The position numbers and the translations under genes were made by a program. Shown here one piece after another: positions 37,441 through 44,201 of a stretch of 44,201 nucleotides of DNA. The DNA comes from an uncultured Hyphomicrobiales bacterium. Its GTDB lineage: Bacteria; Pseudomonadota; Alphaproteobacteria; Rhizobiales; Beijerinckiaceae. The notes below the pieces were generated by a model. It saw only the letters and a program-made list of their open reading frames with translations. It searched no databases and was not told where the DNA came from. Within the stretch, counting starts at the first letter, position 1; each line of letters opens with the position of its first letter. Location: positions 1 to 44,201 of the forward strand of contig CAIOVE010000059.1 of NCBI GenBank assembly GCA_903861645.1, written 5' to 3'.

Positions 37441-38274
37441 TCAGACGCCGCGCAATCGCGCGCGCAGCGCCGGCCAGATCAGGCCGCGACCGCGCGGACG
37501 GGCGCCATGCGCGGTCTGTTTGAACACGATGCCCCGCGCGGCGAACGCGCGCCGCACGATGAAGGCCGAGCCCACGCCAAGCGCCGCGCCCGCGACAACG
37601 TCGCTGGCGTAATGGGCGAGAATGACGACGCGCGACAGGCCAACCAGAACCGCCAGCAGAAACAGCGGCGCGCCAAGCCGCGGCGTGAGAAACGCGATGG
37701 CGGTCGCCATGGCGAAGGCCGTGACCGCGTGGCCCGAGGGAAAGCTCGCGTAGGACGCGTAGATCGACAGCACGTCGAAATGATAGAGCCCGACCATATC
37801 GGGCAATTGAAGATGCAGTTTGGGTCGGGCGCGGCCAAACACATGTTTGAGCACCTGTGACGCGATGCCCGACACCGCCACGACATCGAACAGAAACATG
37901 GCGCGGGCGGCGAGCAGGGTCAGGCCAGCCTCCACCCGCGCGCGCCCCTCGCCACGCAAGAGAACGGCGATGACGCCCGCAAGCACGGACAAGGCGAAAA
38001 CATAGCCGGACTCGCCGAGACGGGTGATCTTCTCGAAAACATGAATTACCGGCAGCGACAGGCCGCGCGCCCAGTTCAACACTGGCTCGTCCGCGTATAT
38101 CGCGGTGGCGACGACCGCGCCGCAGATGATCAGCGTGGCGGCCGCGCCGAGATGTCGCTTATCCATGGAGCGAACGGCGGGGCGGCGGCGTTTCCATGCG
38201 CGCGCGAATTCGGCCAGCGCGGCTTTCAGGCGCGCGACGGCGGTGGTCGGAAGGCTTGGGGCGGCGAGGGACAT
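37441..38274 (-). CDS. PAP2-family membrane phosphatase
   Basis: A 277-residue inner-membrane protein with about six helices and the three phosphatase motifs: K-x6-R-P in 'KHVFGRARPK', PSGH in 'YASFPSGHAVTAF', and SR-x5-H-x3-D in 'LSRVVILAHYASDVVAG'. Members dephosphorylate lipid phosphates such as undecaprenyl pyrophosphate or phosphatidylglycerol phosphate, or lipid A in LpxE-like cases. The N-terminal about 45 residues are basic and cytoplasmic. Which lipid is used cannot be told. It is divergent from the binding-protein gene at 38377. Confidence 0.9.
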   Translation of the reverse strand: MSLAAPSLPTTAVARLKAALAEFARAWKRRRPAVRSMDKRHLGAAATLIICGAVVATAIYADEPVLNWARGLSLPVIHVFEKITRLGESGYVFALSVLAGVIAVLLRGEGRARVEAGLTLLAARAMFLFDVVAVSGIASQVLKHVFGRARPKLHLQLPDMVGLYHFDVLSIYASYASFPSGHAVTAFAMATAIAFLTPRLGAPLFLLAVLVGLSRVVILAHYASDVVAGAALGVGSAFIVRRAFAARGIVFKQTAHGARPRGRGLIWPALRARLRGV

Positions 38275-38376
38275 GCGCCTTCATAGCCCGATAATTTCGG
38301 GGATGCGACCCGGCGCGCATCGGTGCTAGCATGCAGCGAAACGCCGCGGGGACGCTGGACAGGGGGAGGTTCGCGG

Positions 38377-39345
38377 ATGAGGGCATTTCTGGCGGGCGCG
38401 CTGCTGGCCTGCGCGGCCATGCATCCGGCGGAGGCGCAGACCTGGCCGGACCGGCCCATAACCTTCATCGTTTCGCAGGCTGCGGGATCGAGCCCGGACG
38501 TCATGGCGCGATTGCTGGCGGGCGCGCTCGAGCCCGTTCTGGGCAAACCCGTGATCGTCGAGGACAAGCCGGGCGGCGGCAACGTGATCGGCGCGAGCGC
38601 CGCGGCCGCCGCCGCGCCCGATGGATACACGTTCTTCTTCGGCACCTCGGCGGCGTTGTCCTACAACCAGTTCCTCGTCAAGAAACTGCCCTATGACGTC
38701 GCGCGCGATTTCACGCCGGTGGCGCTGGTGACGCGCAGCTACCAGTTGCTCGTGGTCAACAGGAACGTGCCCGCGAAGTCGCTCGCGGAGTTTCTGGCGC
38801 TCGACAAGAAGACGCCCGGCAAATATTCGCTCGCGGTTGACGGCCCGCGCAATCTTACCGGCGTCACGGCCGCGGCGATGAACGATCTGACCGGCGGGAA
38901 ATTCCTGCTGGTGCCCTACCCCAATATCAACAACGGCATTCAGGACGTTGTCGCCGGCCGGGTCGATGGCGGCGTGTTCTCGATTTCCATCATCGAGCCG
39001 CAGGTGCGCGAGGGAACCGTGCGCGCGCTCGCCACCACCTCGATCAAGCGCATGGATGGCGCGCCCGACACGCCCGCCGCCGCCGAGACGATACCGGGTT
39101 TCGATTTCAGCGGCTGGTTCATGCTGGTGGCGCCGAAGGGCGCGCCCGCCGATATCGTCGCTAGGATGAACGCGGCTGTCGACAAGGCGACGCGCGATCC
39201 GCCCGTGCGCGCGACAGCCCCCAAGCTCGGCTTTGAAATCGACCCACAGGGCGTTGGCTCGGCGGCGGACGCCGCGGCTTTTCTGACGGGCCAGCTCGAT
39301 TATTGGGCCAGGATCACCAAGCGTCTGGGCATCGAACCAGAATAA
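38377..39345 (+). CDS. Bug/TctC-family solute-binding protein
   Basis: A 322-residue periplasmic protein. The signal peptide (MRAFLAGALLACAAMHPAEA, cut before QTWPDRP) leads to the Bug-family start 'WPDRPITFIVSQAAGSSPDVMARLLAGALEPVLGKPVIVEDKPGGGNVIGA'. Family members bind carboxylates, often with the tripartite tricarboxylate transporter TctAB. No tctA or tctB is adjacent, so it is an orphan binder. ATG 38377 has GGAGG upstream. It is the first of three binding-protein genes in a row. Confidence 0.93.
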   Translation: MRAFLAGALLACAAMHPAEAQTWPDRPITFIVSQAAGSSPDVMARLLAGALEPVLGKPVIVEDKPGGGNVIGASAAAAAAPDGYTFFFGTSAALSYNQFLVKKLPYDVARDFTPVALVTRSYQLLVVNRNVPAKSLAEFLALDKKTPGKYSLAVDGPRNLTGVTAAAMNDLTGGKFLLVPYPNINNGIQDVVAGRVDGGVFSISIIEPQVREGTVRALATTSIKRMDGAPDTPAAAETIPGFDFSGWFMLVAPKGAPADIVARMNAAVDKATRDPPVRATAPKLGFEIDPQGVGSAADAAAFLTGQLDYWARITKRLGIEPE

Positions 39346-39377
39346 TCGTGGCCATTTGCATCAGGGAATCTGTCCAC

Positions 39378-40343
39378 ATGCGACAATCCGGCTTTACGCG
39401 ACGGGCGGTTCTGGGATCTGGCGTGGCGCTCGCCGCGGCTCCGGCGCGCGCCGCCGACCGCATTCGCGTGGCCAAGGCGGTCGTCTCGTCCTTCCCTTTC
39501 GCCGGTCTCGAACTCGGCAAGGAACAGGGCTTCTGGGCGGCGGAAGGGCTCGACATCGAAATCATCGCCTTTGCCGGCGACGGTCGCATGCAACAGGCCT
39601 TTGGCGCTGGCGGTATCGATTTTGGCGTCGGTTCCGGCCCCGGCATGGGCTACGCGGCCAAGGGCGTGCCCGCCCGCGCCATCGCCGCGCTCGCGGGCGA
39701 GCCGCGCAACATGGCGATCGTCGTCACCCACAATTCGCCCGTCAAAACCGTCGACGATCTCAAGGGCCGAACAGTCGGCGTGACGACCGCGGGCGCCTTG
39801 ACCGACTGGCTGACGCGCCGGTTGGCGGTGGATCGCGGCTGGGGCCCTGACGGCATCGAGATCACGCCGCTCGGCGACATTCGCGCGCGTCTCGCCGCCA
39901 TGAAGTCGGGCGAACTCGCAGCCAGCGTCAATTCAATCGAGGAGGCGCTCTCCGTGCAGGAACGCGGCGAGGGCCGCATGTTGCTGACGCTGGGCGACAC
40001 GGTGCCGGATTTCCATACCCACGTGATCTTCGCCTCGGACGCCATGATCAAGAAGTCGCCCGACGTTGTCCGGCGCTTCCTCCGCGCGTGGTTCCGCGTC
40101 GCCGTCTTCATGCGCGACAACAAGGAGGCCGCCATCAAGTCGGTCGCGCGCACGATGAACGTGTCGGAAACGGTCGTCGCAGCCGCCTATCCGGATGAAG
40201 TCCGCATGCTGTCATATGACGGCGCGTTTTCGACGAAGGCGCTGGACGTCATCCGCGCCTCGCTGAAGGATCTGGGCATCGTCTACTTCCGCCCGGAAAT
40301 CGCCCAGATGCTCACAACGGATTTTTCGCCGATCAAGCCATGA
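39378..40343 (+). CDS. NMT1/SsuA-like substrate-binding protein with Tat-like signal
   Basis: A 321-residue periplasmic binding protein. The N-terminus (MRQSGFTRRAVLGSGVALAAAPARA) has twin arginines followed by A-V-L-G and a mildly hydrophobic stretch, suggesting Tat export. The body has 'GLELGKEQGFWAAEGLDIEIIAF', 'DFGVGSGPGMGYAAKGVP' and 'VDDLKGRTVGVTTAGALTDWL', typical of the nitrate/sulfonate/pyrimidine-precursor type. It lies 32 bases after the Bug-type gene and 27 before another binder, with no permease or ATPase near. An upstream GTG at 39348 is possible but lacks a ribosome site. Confidence 0.88.
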   Translation: MRQSGFTRRAVLGSGVALAAAPARAADRIRVAKAVVSSFPFAGLELGKEQGFWAAEGLDIEIIAFAGDGRMQQAFGAGGIDFGVGSGPGMGYAAKGVPARAIAALAGEPRNMAIVVTHNSPVKTVDDLKGRTVGVTTAGALTDWLTRRLAVDRGWGPDGIEITPLGDIRARLAAMKSGELAASVNSIEEALSVQERGEGRMLLTLGDTVPDFHTHVIFASDAMIKKSPDVVRRFLRAWFRVAVFMRDNKEAAIKSVARTMNVSETVVAAAYPDEVRMLSYDGAFSTKALDVIRASLKDLGIVYFRPEIAQMLTTDFSPIKP

Positions 40344-40370
40344 CGGCGATCAAGCCATGGAAAACCCGAA

Positions 40371-41414
40371 ATGAACGTGAAGCATAAACGCCCGAGGCTG
40401 TTCGTGTTCGCCGCGCTGACAGCCGCCGCGCTGGCTGTCCCGGCGCGCGCCGACGCGGTGGAGGATTTCTACCGCGGCAAGACGATCGACATGATCATTC
40501 CCACCTCGCCCGGCGGCGATTACGACATTCGCGCGCGACTGCTGGCGCGCCGGTTGCCGAAGTTCATTCCCGGGCATCCCAACATCGTAGCGCGCAACAT
40601 GCCCGGCGGCCTCGGCGTCGCCGCCGCCAATTACATGATGAAGATCGCGCCCCATGACGGCACGGCGATCATGGCCATCTTCCAGAACATGTCGTCCTTG
40701 CAAGCCATCGGCGGCCCCGGCGTCGAGTTCGACGTGCGTCGCCTTGGCTGGCTCGGCAACACGACCAACAGCCCCAATGTCATCAACTCGTGGCACACGA
40801 CTGGGGTCAAGACCATTCAGGACGTCATGGAGCGCGAGTTGATCGTGGGCGCGCCGGGCGCGGCCTCGACATCCTACATTTATCCAGCCGCGCTCAACGC
40901 GCTGGTGGGGACGAAGTTCAAGATCGTCGCGGGTTACCCCGGCGGCAACGACGTCAATCTGGCGATGGAGAAAGGCGAGGTCGGCGGTCGCGGCTCGAAC
41001 TCGCTAGCGTCGTGGAAGAGCGGGCATCCGCACTGGATCGCCGAGAAGAAGATCTATTTTCTCGTGCAGATCGCGCCGGAACGTTCGGACGAATTGCCGG
41101 ATGTGCCCCTGATGGCCGACCTCGCGCGCAACGAGTCCGATCGCGCCGTGCTGCGCTTCATTTCCGCCGACATCGGCGTATCCCGCGCCTTCGTGACGAC
41201 GCCCGACACGCCGCCGGAGCGGCTCGCCGCGTTGCGCCGCGCATTCGACCAGATGATGGCCGACCCGGAATTTCTGGCCGACGCGGACCAGACGCGCATG
41301 GATATTTCGCCAAGCTCGGGCGAGACCACGCAGAAGCTGGCGGCCTCCATTCTCGCCACGCCGCCCGACGTCGTGGCGCGGGCGAAGCGGATCATGGAGA
41401 GCGGCGGTAAATAG
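40371..41414 (+). CDS. Tripartite tricarboxylate/Bug-like solute-binding protein
   Basis: A 347-residue periplasmic binder. The signal peptide (about MNVKHKRPRLFVFAALTAAALAVPARA) is followed by 'DAVEDFYRGKTIDMIIPTSPGGDYDIRARLLARRLPKFIPGHPNIVARNMPGGLGVAAANYM', a divergent Bug-type pattern. It has no linked permease. The ATG overlaps the stop of a five-codon upstream reading frame (ATG 40357, MENPK), giving ATGA; this may be chance. It ends the run of three solute-binding proteins. Confidence 0.88.
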   Translation: MNVKHKRPRLFVFAALTAAALAVPARADAVEDFYRGKTIDMIIPTSPGGDYDIRARLLARRLPKFIPGHPNIVARNMPGGLGVAAANYMMKIAPHDGTAIMAIFQNMSSLQAIGGPGVEFDVRRLGWLGNTTNSPNVINSWHTTGVKTIQDVMERELIVGAPGAASTSYIYPAALNALVGTKFKIVAGYPGGNDVNLAMEKGEVGGRGSNSLASWKSGHPHWIAEKKIYFLVQIAPERSDELPDVPLMADLARNESDRAVLRFISADIGVSRAFVTTPDTPPERLAALRRAFDQMMADPEFLADADQTRMDISPSSGETTQKLAASILATPPDVVARAKRIMESGGK

Positions 41415-41491
41415 CGGCGCCCCGGCCCGCCTGAACCTCGGGTTAACCTTGTTCGTTCACCATGGCGCTGTTTCACTCCATGGTGGCGTAC

Positions 41492-42226
41492 ATGTTTCAT
41501 CGAAGATATTTCGCGCTTGGCGGCGGTTCCGCCCTGGCGCTCGCGCTGGCCGGGTGCGCCGGCTCGAATGATTTGATGCCCGAACCCGCCGCGCCGGCGG
41601 AACCCGCGGCCGCTCCCTCGCGACCCAGCGTGCCCGCGCGCCCGTTGACGCGCACCATCGAGCGGCCCGACTACAAGTCCGTCTATGGCGAGTATCCCGG
41701 CGAGCGCTTCGCCATCAAAGCGTTCGACTTCGAGCAGGTCGATTCCCGCTATCTCCGGCAGACCGTCGAGTATCCATGGGCCGAGCCGGTCGGCACGGTG
41801 CTGATCGATCCCGGCGCGCGCCACCTTTATTTCGTCGAGGGTCCGCGCCGCGCGACCCGCTATGGCGTCGGCGTTGGACGCGAGGGTTTTCTGTGGTCCG
41901 GCGACGCGCACATCAACATGAAACGTGACTGGCCGGACTGGATTCCGCCCGCCGAGATGGTGGCGCGCGACCCCGAAATCCGCGCGCAACTGGAAAAGAC
42001 GCCACGCGGCATGGGCGTGCCCGGCGGAACGCGCAGCCCGCTCGGCGCCCGCGCCATGTATCTGTTCGGCGAGGGTCGCGACCTCGGCTATCGCATTCAC
42101 GGCACGACCGAGCCCGAGACCATCGGCACGAACGTGTCGTCGGGCTGCATCCGCATGGTCAATCAGGACATCGCGCACCTGTATACGCGCGCGCGCATCG
42201 GCACCCACGTGGTGGTGCTGGCCTGA
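41492..42226 (+). CDS. L,D-transpeptidase (YkuD) lipoprotein
   Basis: A 244-residue protein from ATG 41492, with a lipoprotein signal (MFHRRYFALGGGSALALALAGC, lipid-bearing C22). A Pro/Ala-rich linker precedes the YkuD catalytic domain (about 85-243). The active-site motif reads 'IHGTTEPETIGTNVSSGCIRMVNQDIAHLY', with the His and nucleophile Cys in place. Such enzymes make 3-3 peptidoglycan cross-links or attach lipoproteins to peptidoglycan. Upstream in-frame ATGs at 41462 and 41480 lack ribosome sites and would bury the signal peptide. Confidence 0.92.
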   Translation: MFHRRYFALGGGSALALALAGCAGSNDLMPEPAAPAEPAAAPSRPSVPARPLTRTIERPDYKSVYGEYPGERFAIKAFDFEQVDSRYLRQTVEYPWAEPVGTVLIDPGARHLYFVEGPRRATRYGVGVGREGFLWSGDAHINMKRDWPDWIPPAEMVARDPEIRAQLEKTPRGMGVPGGTRSPLGARAMYLFGEGRDLGYRIHGTTEPETIGTNVSSGCIRMVNQDIAHLYTRARIGTHVVVLA

Positions 42227-42240
42227 CGCCAGCACTCTAT

Positions 42241-42396
42241 TCAATGCATGATGTCGCCGCGGTCGCCACGCGGACGCGAAAGCGCGGCGGCGAGCAGGAT
42301 GGCGAAGAAAACGCCCACCGGACGCGGACCAAAAACGAGACAGGTCGCGATGACGGCGAGAATGAAGGCGGTCATCGCTTTTTCATATCGGCACAT
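42241..42396 (-). CDS. Small membrane protein, unknown
   Basis: About 51 residues: a short basic start (MCRYEKAM), two hydrophobic stretches (TAFILAVIATCLVF and PVGVFFAILLAAAL) separated by GPRP, and a charged tail (SRPRGDRGDIMH). The pattern is that of a two-helix membrane peptide. A start at 42375 (MTAFILAV) is equally possible, and a longer frame reaches 42456. No family is recognised. It converges with the L,D-transpeptidase gene. Confidence 0.45.
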   Translation of the reverse strand: MCRYEKAMTAFILAVIATCLVFGPRPVGVFFAILLAAALSRPRGDRGDIMH

Positions 42397-42504
42397 GGCG
42401 GCAACCCGCGGATCGTTAAAACAATCCGCGTAGTTTGAATGAATGCCGGTGAACATCCGCCAAACAAAACTGGTTAACGCGCGCGTTTTCGCTCGAATCC
42501 GGCA

Positions 42505-42897
42505 TCAGTTCAGCCGTCCGCGCGCGGGTTTTTCCATGGGGATCGCGACCGGGCTCGCCTGATGGTGAACCATGCGCCAGACCTCGCCCACGCGCACGAA
42601 GAAGTTGGTCGCCGCAAGCGTCGCGCCAGCGACCGTCTCGATGCACAGCACGCGCGCGACGTCGCCGGTGACGAGCACGCTTTCAGCGCTCGCCACAACG
42701 GGTTCCTGTCCGGGATTGGCGAGAATGCGGCGGTAGGATTCAAGCACCGCCTCGCGGCCTTCGAGCGCCGGCCAGCCGGGATGGATGCAGGCGACGCCCT
42801 CCTCCGCCCACAACGCGCGCATGGCGGGAAAGTCGCCCATGCGAAACGCGCGGTAATAGGCGGCATTCGCCGCCAGCAAGGCATCGCGTTCCATCAT
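42505..42897 (-). CDS. NTF2/SnoaL-like (ketosteroid isomerase fold) protein
   Basis: A 130-residue protein with the cone-shaped NTF2-like pattern: 'ALLAANAAYYRAFRMGDFPAMRALWAEEGVACIHPGWPALEGREAVLESYRRIL', ending in 'TNFFVRVGEVWRMVHHQASPV'. This subgroup (nuclear transport factor 2 family / DUF4440-like) has no assigned reaction. ATG 42897 with GAGG five bases upstream is preferred to the TTG at 42918. It is a single gene between the small membrane protein and the IS-rich edge. Confidence 0.85.
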   Translation of the reverse strand: MMERDALLAANAAYYRAFRMGDFPAMRALWAEEGVACIHPGWPALEGREAVLESYRRILANPGQEPVVASAESVLVTGDVARVLCIETVAGATLAATNFFVRVGEVWRMVHHQASPVAIPMEKPARGRLN

Positions 42898-43155
42898 CAA
42901 AACCTCGTGAAATTCCAAAGCCCAAGATTACGAAGCCGAGGGGCGCCGGGCAAATCGCGGCGATCATGGGTGTCTGAACAGGCCAGTCGAGCCTCGCGCG
43001 GATCCCGCCGCGGAAATGGCGGGCCATGCGCCAGAAGGATGAGGACTTTTCAAGTGGGGGCCCATTTTAAAACATGGCCTTGAATCATCCACTTAACAGG
43101 CATCGCTTGATATTCGATTTTGAGGGCGCGGCGGCGACGAAACCGAAGTTGTGCA
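42898..43155. other. Intergenic region at edge of IS-rich segment
   Basis: About 260 bases with no credible gene. The stretch at 43047-43080 contains the GGGGGCCC-AT-rich pattern seen at ends of some IS elements, but no matching inverted repeat was found. Confidence 0.3.
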
Positions 43156-43308
43156 ATGCAAAAACACAAGTTCGGGGAAAAGTTCAAGATTGAAGCCATG
43201 CGTCTCGCTGAGAGTAAGCCCGGCGTTTTTTTGCCAACCAGAATCGCGTCTGAATTGCGGCAAGGGTCCGGCCACGTCGAGATGAGCTTGTCAAAATTCA
43301 TCGATTGA
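43156..43308 (+). pseudogene. IS3-family OrfA transposase remnant
   Basis: A 50-codon frame, beginning MQKHKFGEKFKIEAMRLAES, matches the start of IS3-family OrfA helix-turn-helix proteins (K-F-x-E-E-F-K-x-E-A-V-R-L-A). After about 30 residues the similarity fades and the frame stops at 43308. OrfB is absent. It is a decayed fragment and marks past insertion activity here. Confidence 0.6.
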
Positions 43309-43396
43309 GGCAACTTGGTGCGACAATGAGTATCGTTATCGTGTAAAATGCTCTCTTAAACTTGAAATAATTATCGCATATCAGGGGTTTACTGAG

Positions 43397-44197
43397 ATGG
43401 CTACGATCAACTGGGCAAGCGCGACAAGCGGCAACTGGAGCAGCGCCAACAATTGGTCGCCCGGAACCGTTCCCGGCTCGGGGGACACCGCTTACATCGG
43501 CGTGACGGGCGGAACCTACACAAGCACGGTCGATGTCGCCACGAGCGTCAATCTTCTCTGGATTCAGTCGAGCAATGCGATCGTCAACATTAACGCCGAT
43601 CTGACACTCGGCGCGGGTGGGCTCAATTTTACTTTCGGCTTGCTGCTCGTCAATGCAAGGATCAATGTCAATTCCTCGATCCAATTGTCCAACGACGCGC
43701 GCATCAGCTTGGGATCGGCAGGCACGCTTGGCCACGCGCCGATCAGCGCTTCCGGCACGCCAGCGATTGTCGCGACCACAACCAATTCGATCGCCAACAA
43801 CATTTCTGTTTCATCCAACAATGGAATCATATTCGATGCCGTTTCAGGAGCGACGTTTTTCCTCAACGGCCAATTGAACGTCGCCGCCACAACCTCCAAT
43901 GGAATTCATGGCGCCAGCAACGTTGTATTTGGCGAGGCGGGTTACACGGGCACGGTCAATTACGCGCCTGGCTCCGCAAGCACGGTGAGTTCGATCCAAA
44001 CCGTCCTGACTATCGGCTGCGGAACCCTGCAGATTGGCAATGCCATCGCGGCGTCAGACCTGGCGGTCTCAAATTTGAAGCGCAACACCCGGCCTCTGGA
44101 TTTCATTATAGAAGACTTCCTCGGGGGTTTGAAAGCCGAGGCAGGCGCGCGGCCTTGTGTTGAGGCTATGGGCGATTTTTTCGAGATCACGGCGTGA
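43397..44197 (+). CDS. Beta-repeat surface/secreted protein, truncated by IS30 insertion
   Basis: A 266-codon frame. Residues 1-220 are rich in Asn, Ser, Thr, Gly and Ala with short beta-strand repeats; the start 'TINWASATSGNWSSANNWSPGTVPGSGDTAYIG' is typical of large alphaproteobacterial autotransporter- or RTX-like adhesins. No Sec signal peptide is present, in keeping with type I-secreted members that carry a C-terminal signal. From about residue 225 (near 44070) the frame reads antisense through an IS30-type transposase gene, so the last about 40 residues are not native. The real gene was probably much longer. ATG 43397 has AGGGG upstream, and the region is AT-richer than its neighbours. 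Confidence 0.75.
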   Translation: MATINWASATSGNWSSANNWSPGTVPGSGDTAYIGVTGGTYTSTVDVATSVNLLWIQSSNAIVNINADLTLGAGGLNFTFGLLLVNARINVNSSIQLSNDARISLGSAGTLGHAPISASGTPAIVATTTNSIANNISVSSNNGIIFDAVSGATFFLNGQLNVAATTSNGIHGASNVVFGEAGYTGTVNYAPGSASTVSSIQTVLTIGCGTLQIGNAIAASDLAVSNLKRNTRPLDFIIEDFLGGLKAEAGARPCVEAMGDFFEITA

Positions 44198-44201
44198 GTA
44201 A
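44069..44201 (-). mobile_element. IS30-family transposase, C-terminal 43 residues (partial)
   Basis: The minus strand entering from the right edge reads YSRRDLEKIAHSLNTRPRAC, then LGFQTPEEVFYNEIQRPGVA, LQI and TGA at 44071-44069. The 'LNTRPR-x-LG-x-TPEEVFY' pattern and the 'VALQI' ending are hallmarks of IS30-family DDE transposases. The element end should lie just left of 44069, roughly 44045-44068, inside the adhesin-like gene. The rest of the element is outside the window. Confidence 0.8.

Overview
The window reads as a chromosomal segment of a GC-rich alphaproteobacterium, most likely in the Rhizobiales (Hyphomicrobiales). Supporting signs are the complete aapJQMP general L-amino-acid uptake system, the tightly overlapping Dac-tmk-holB-metG-tatD-MBL housekeeping operon, a FYDLN-acid-tail protein, a short alphaproteobacterial-type MetRS, and frequent GTG/TTG starts. 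The genus cannot be fixed from the sequence alone. Both window ends lie inside insertion sequences: an IS5-family transposase start on the left and an IS30-family transposase end on the right.

Layout. 1-123: end of an IS5-like element. 145-8039: Rrf2 regulator, then the minus-strand housekeeping run (RlpA lipoprotein, D,D-carboxypeptidase, tmk, holB, metG, tatD, MBL hydrolase), joined mostly by 4-nt stop/start overlaps. 8390-11768: small secreted protein, tRNA-Ser(UGA), and an SsuABC/TauABC-like ABC importer with a sigma-54-like promoter and a palindrome upstream. 11925-15226: DUF3891 protein, a binding-protein-like protein without signal peptide, and an amidase gene broken by an in-frame TAG. 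15297-17229: ParA-like ATPase, FYDLN protein, small zinc-ribbon-like protein, glycine-zipper lipoprotein. 17508-24218: three-gene cluster of transglutaminase-DUF2126, circularly permuted ATP-grasp fused to alpha-E, and a second transglutaminase, preceded by several hairpins. 24225-30926: pyrG, secG, tpiA (minus), then ppiD-trpE (plus). 30930-36048: AEC transporter and aapPMQJ (minus). 36249-42226: metC, a PAP2 phosphatase, three orphan solute-binding proteins in a row, and an L,D-transpeptidase lipoprotein. 42241-44201: small membrane protein, NTF2-like protein, degenerate IS3 OrfA remnant, and a beta-repeat surface-protein gene cut by the IS30 element.

How the parts fit. The left half serves core replication, translation and cell-wall work. 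The middle cluster is the least understood system here: an ATP-grasp peptide-ligase-like enzyme with two cysteine transglutaminase/protease-fold partners, a combination previously predicted to add or remove peptide tags. It is recognised by family but its substrate is unknown, and the Anbu-type proteasome-like protease that often accompanies it is not in this window. The right part is scavenging (amino acids, organic acids, sulfonate-like or aromatic compounds) and ends in a mobile-element-rich, lower-GC edge.
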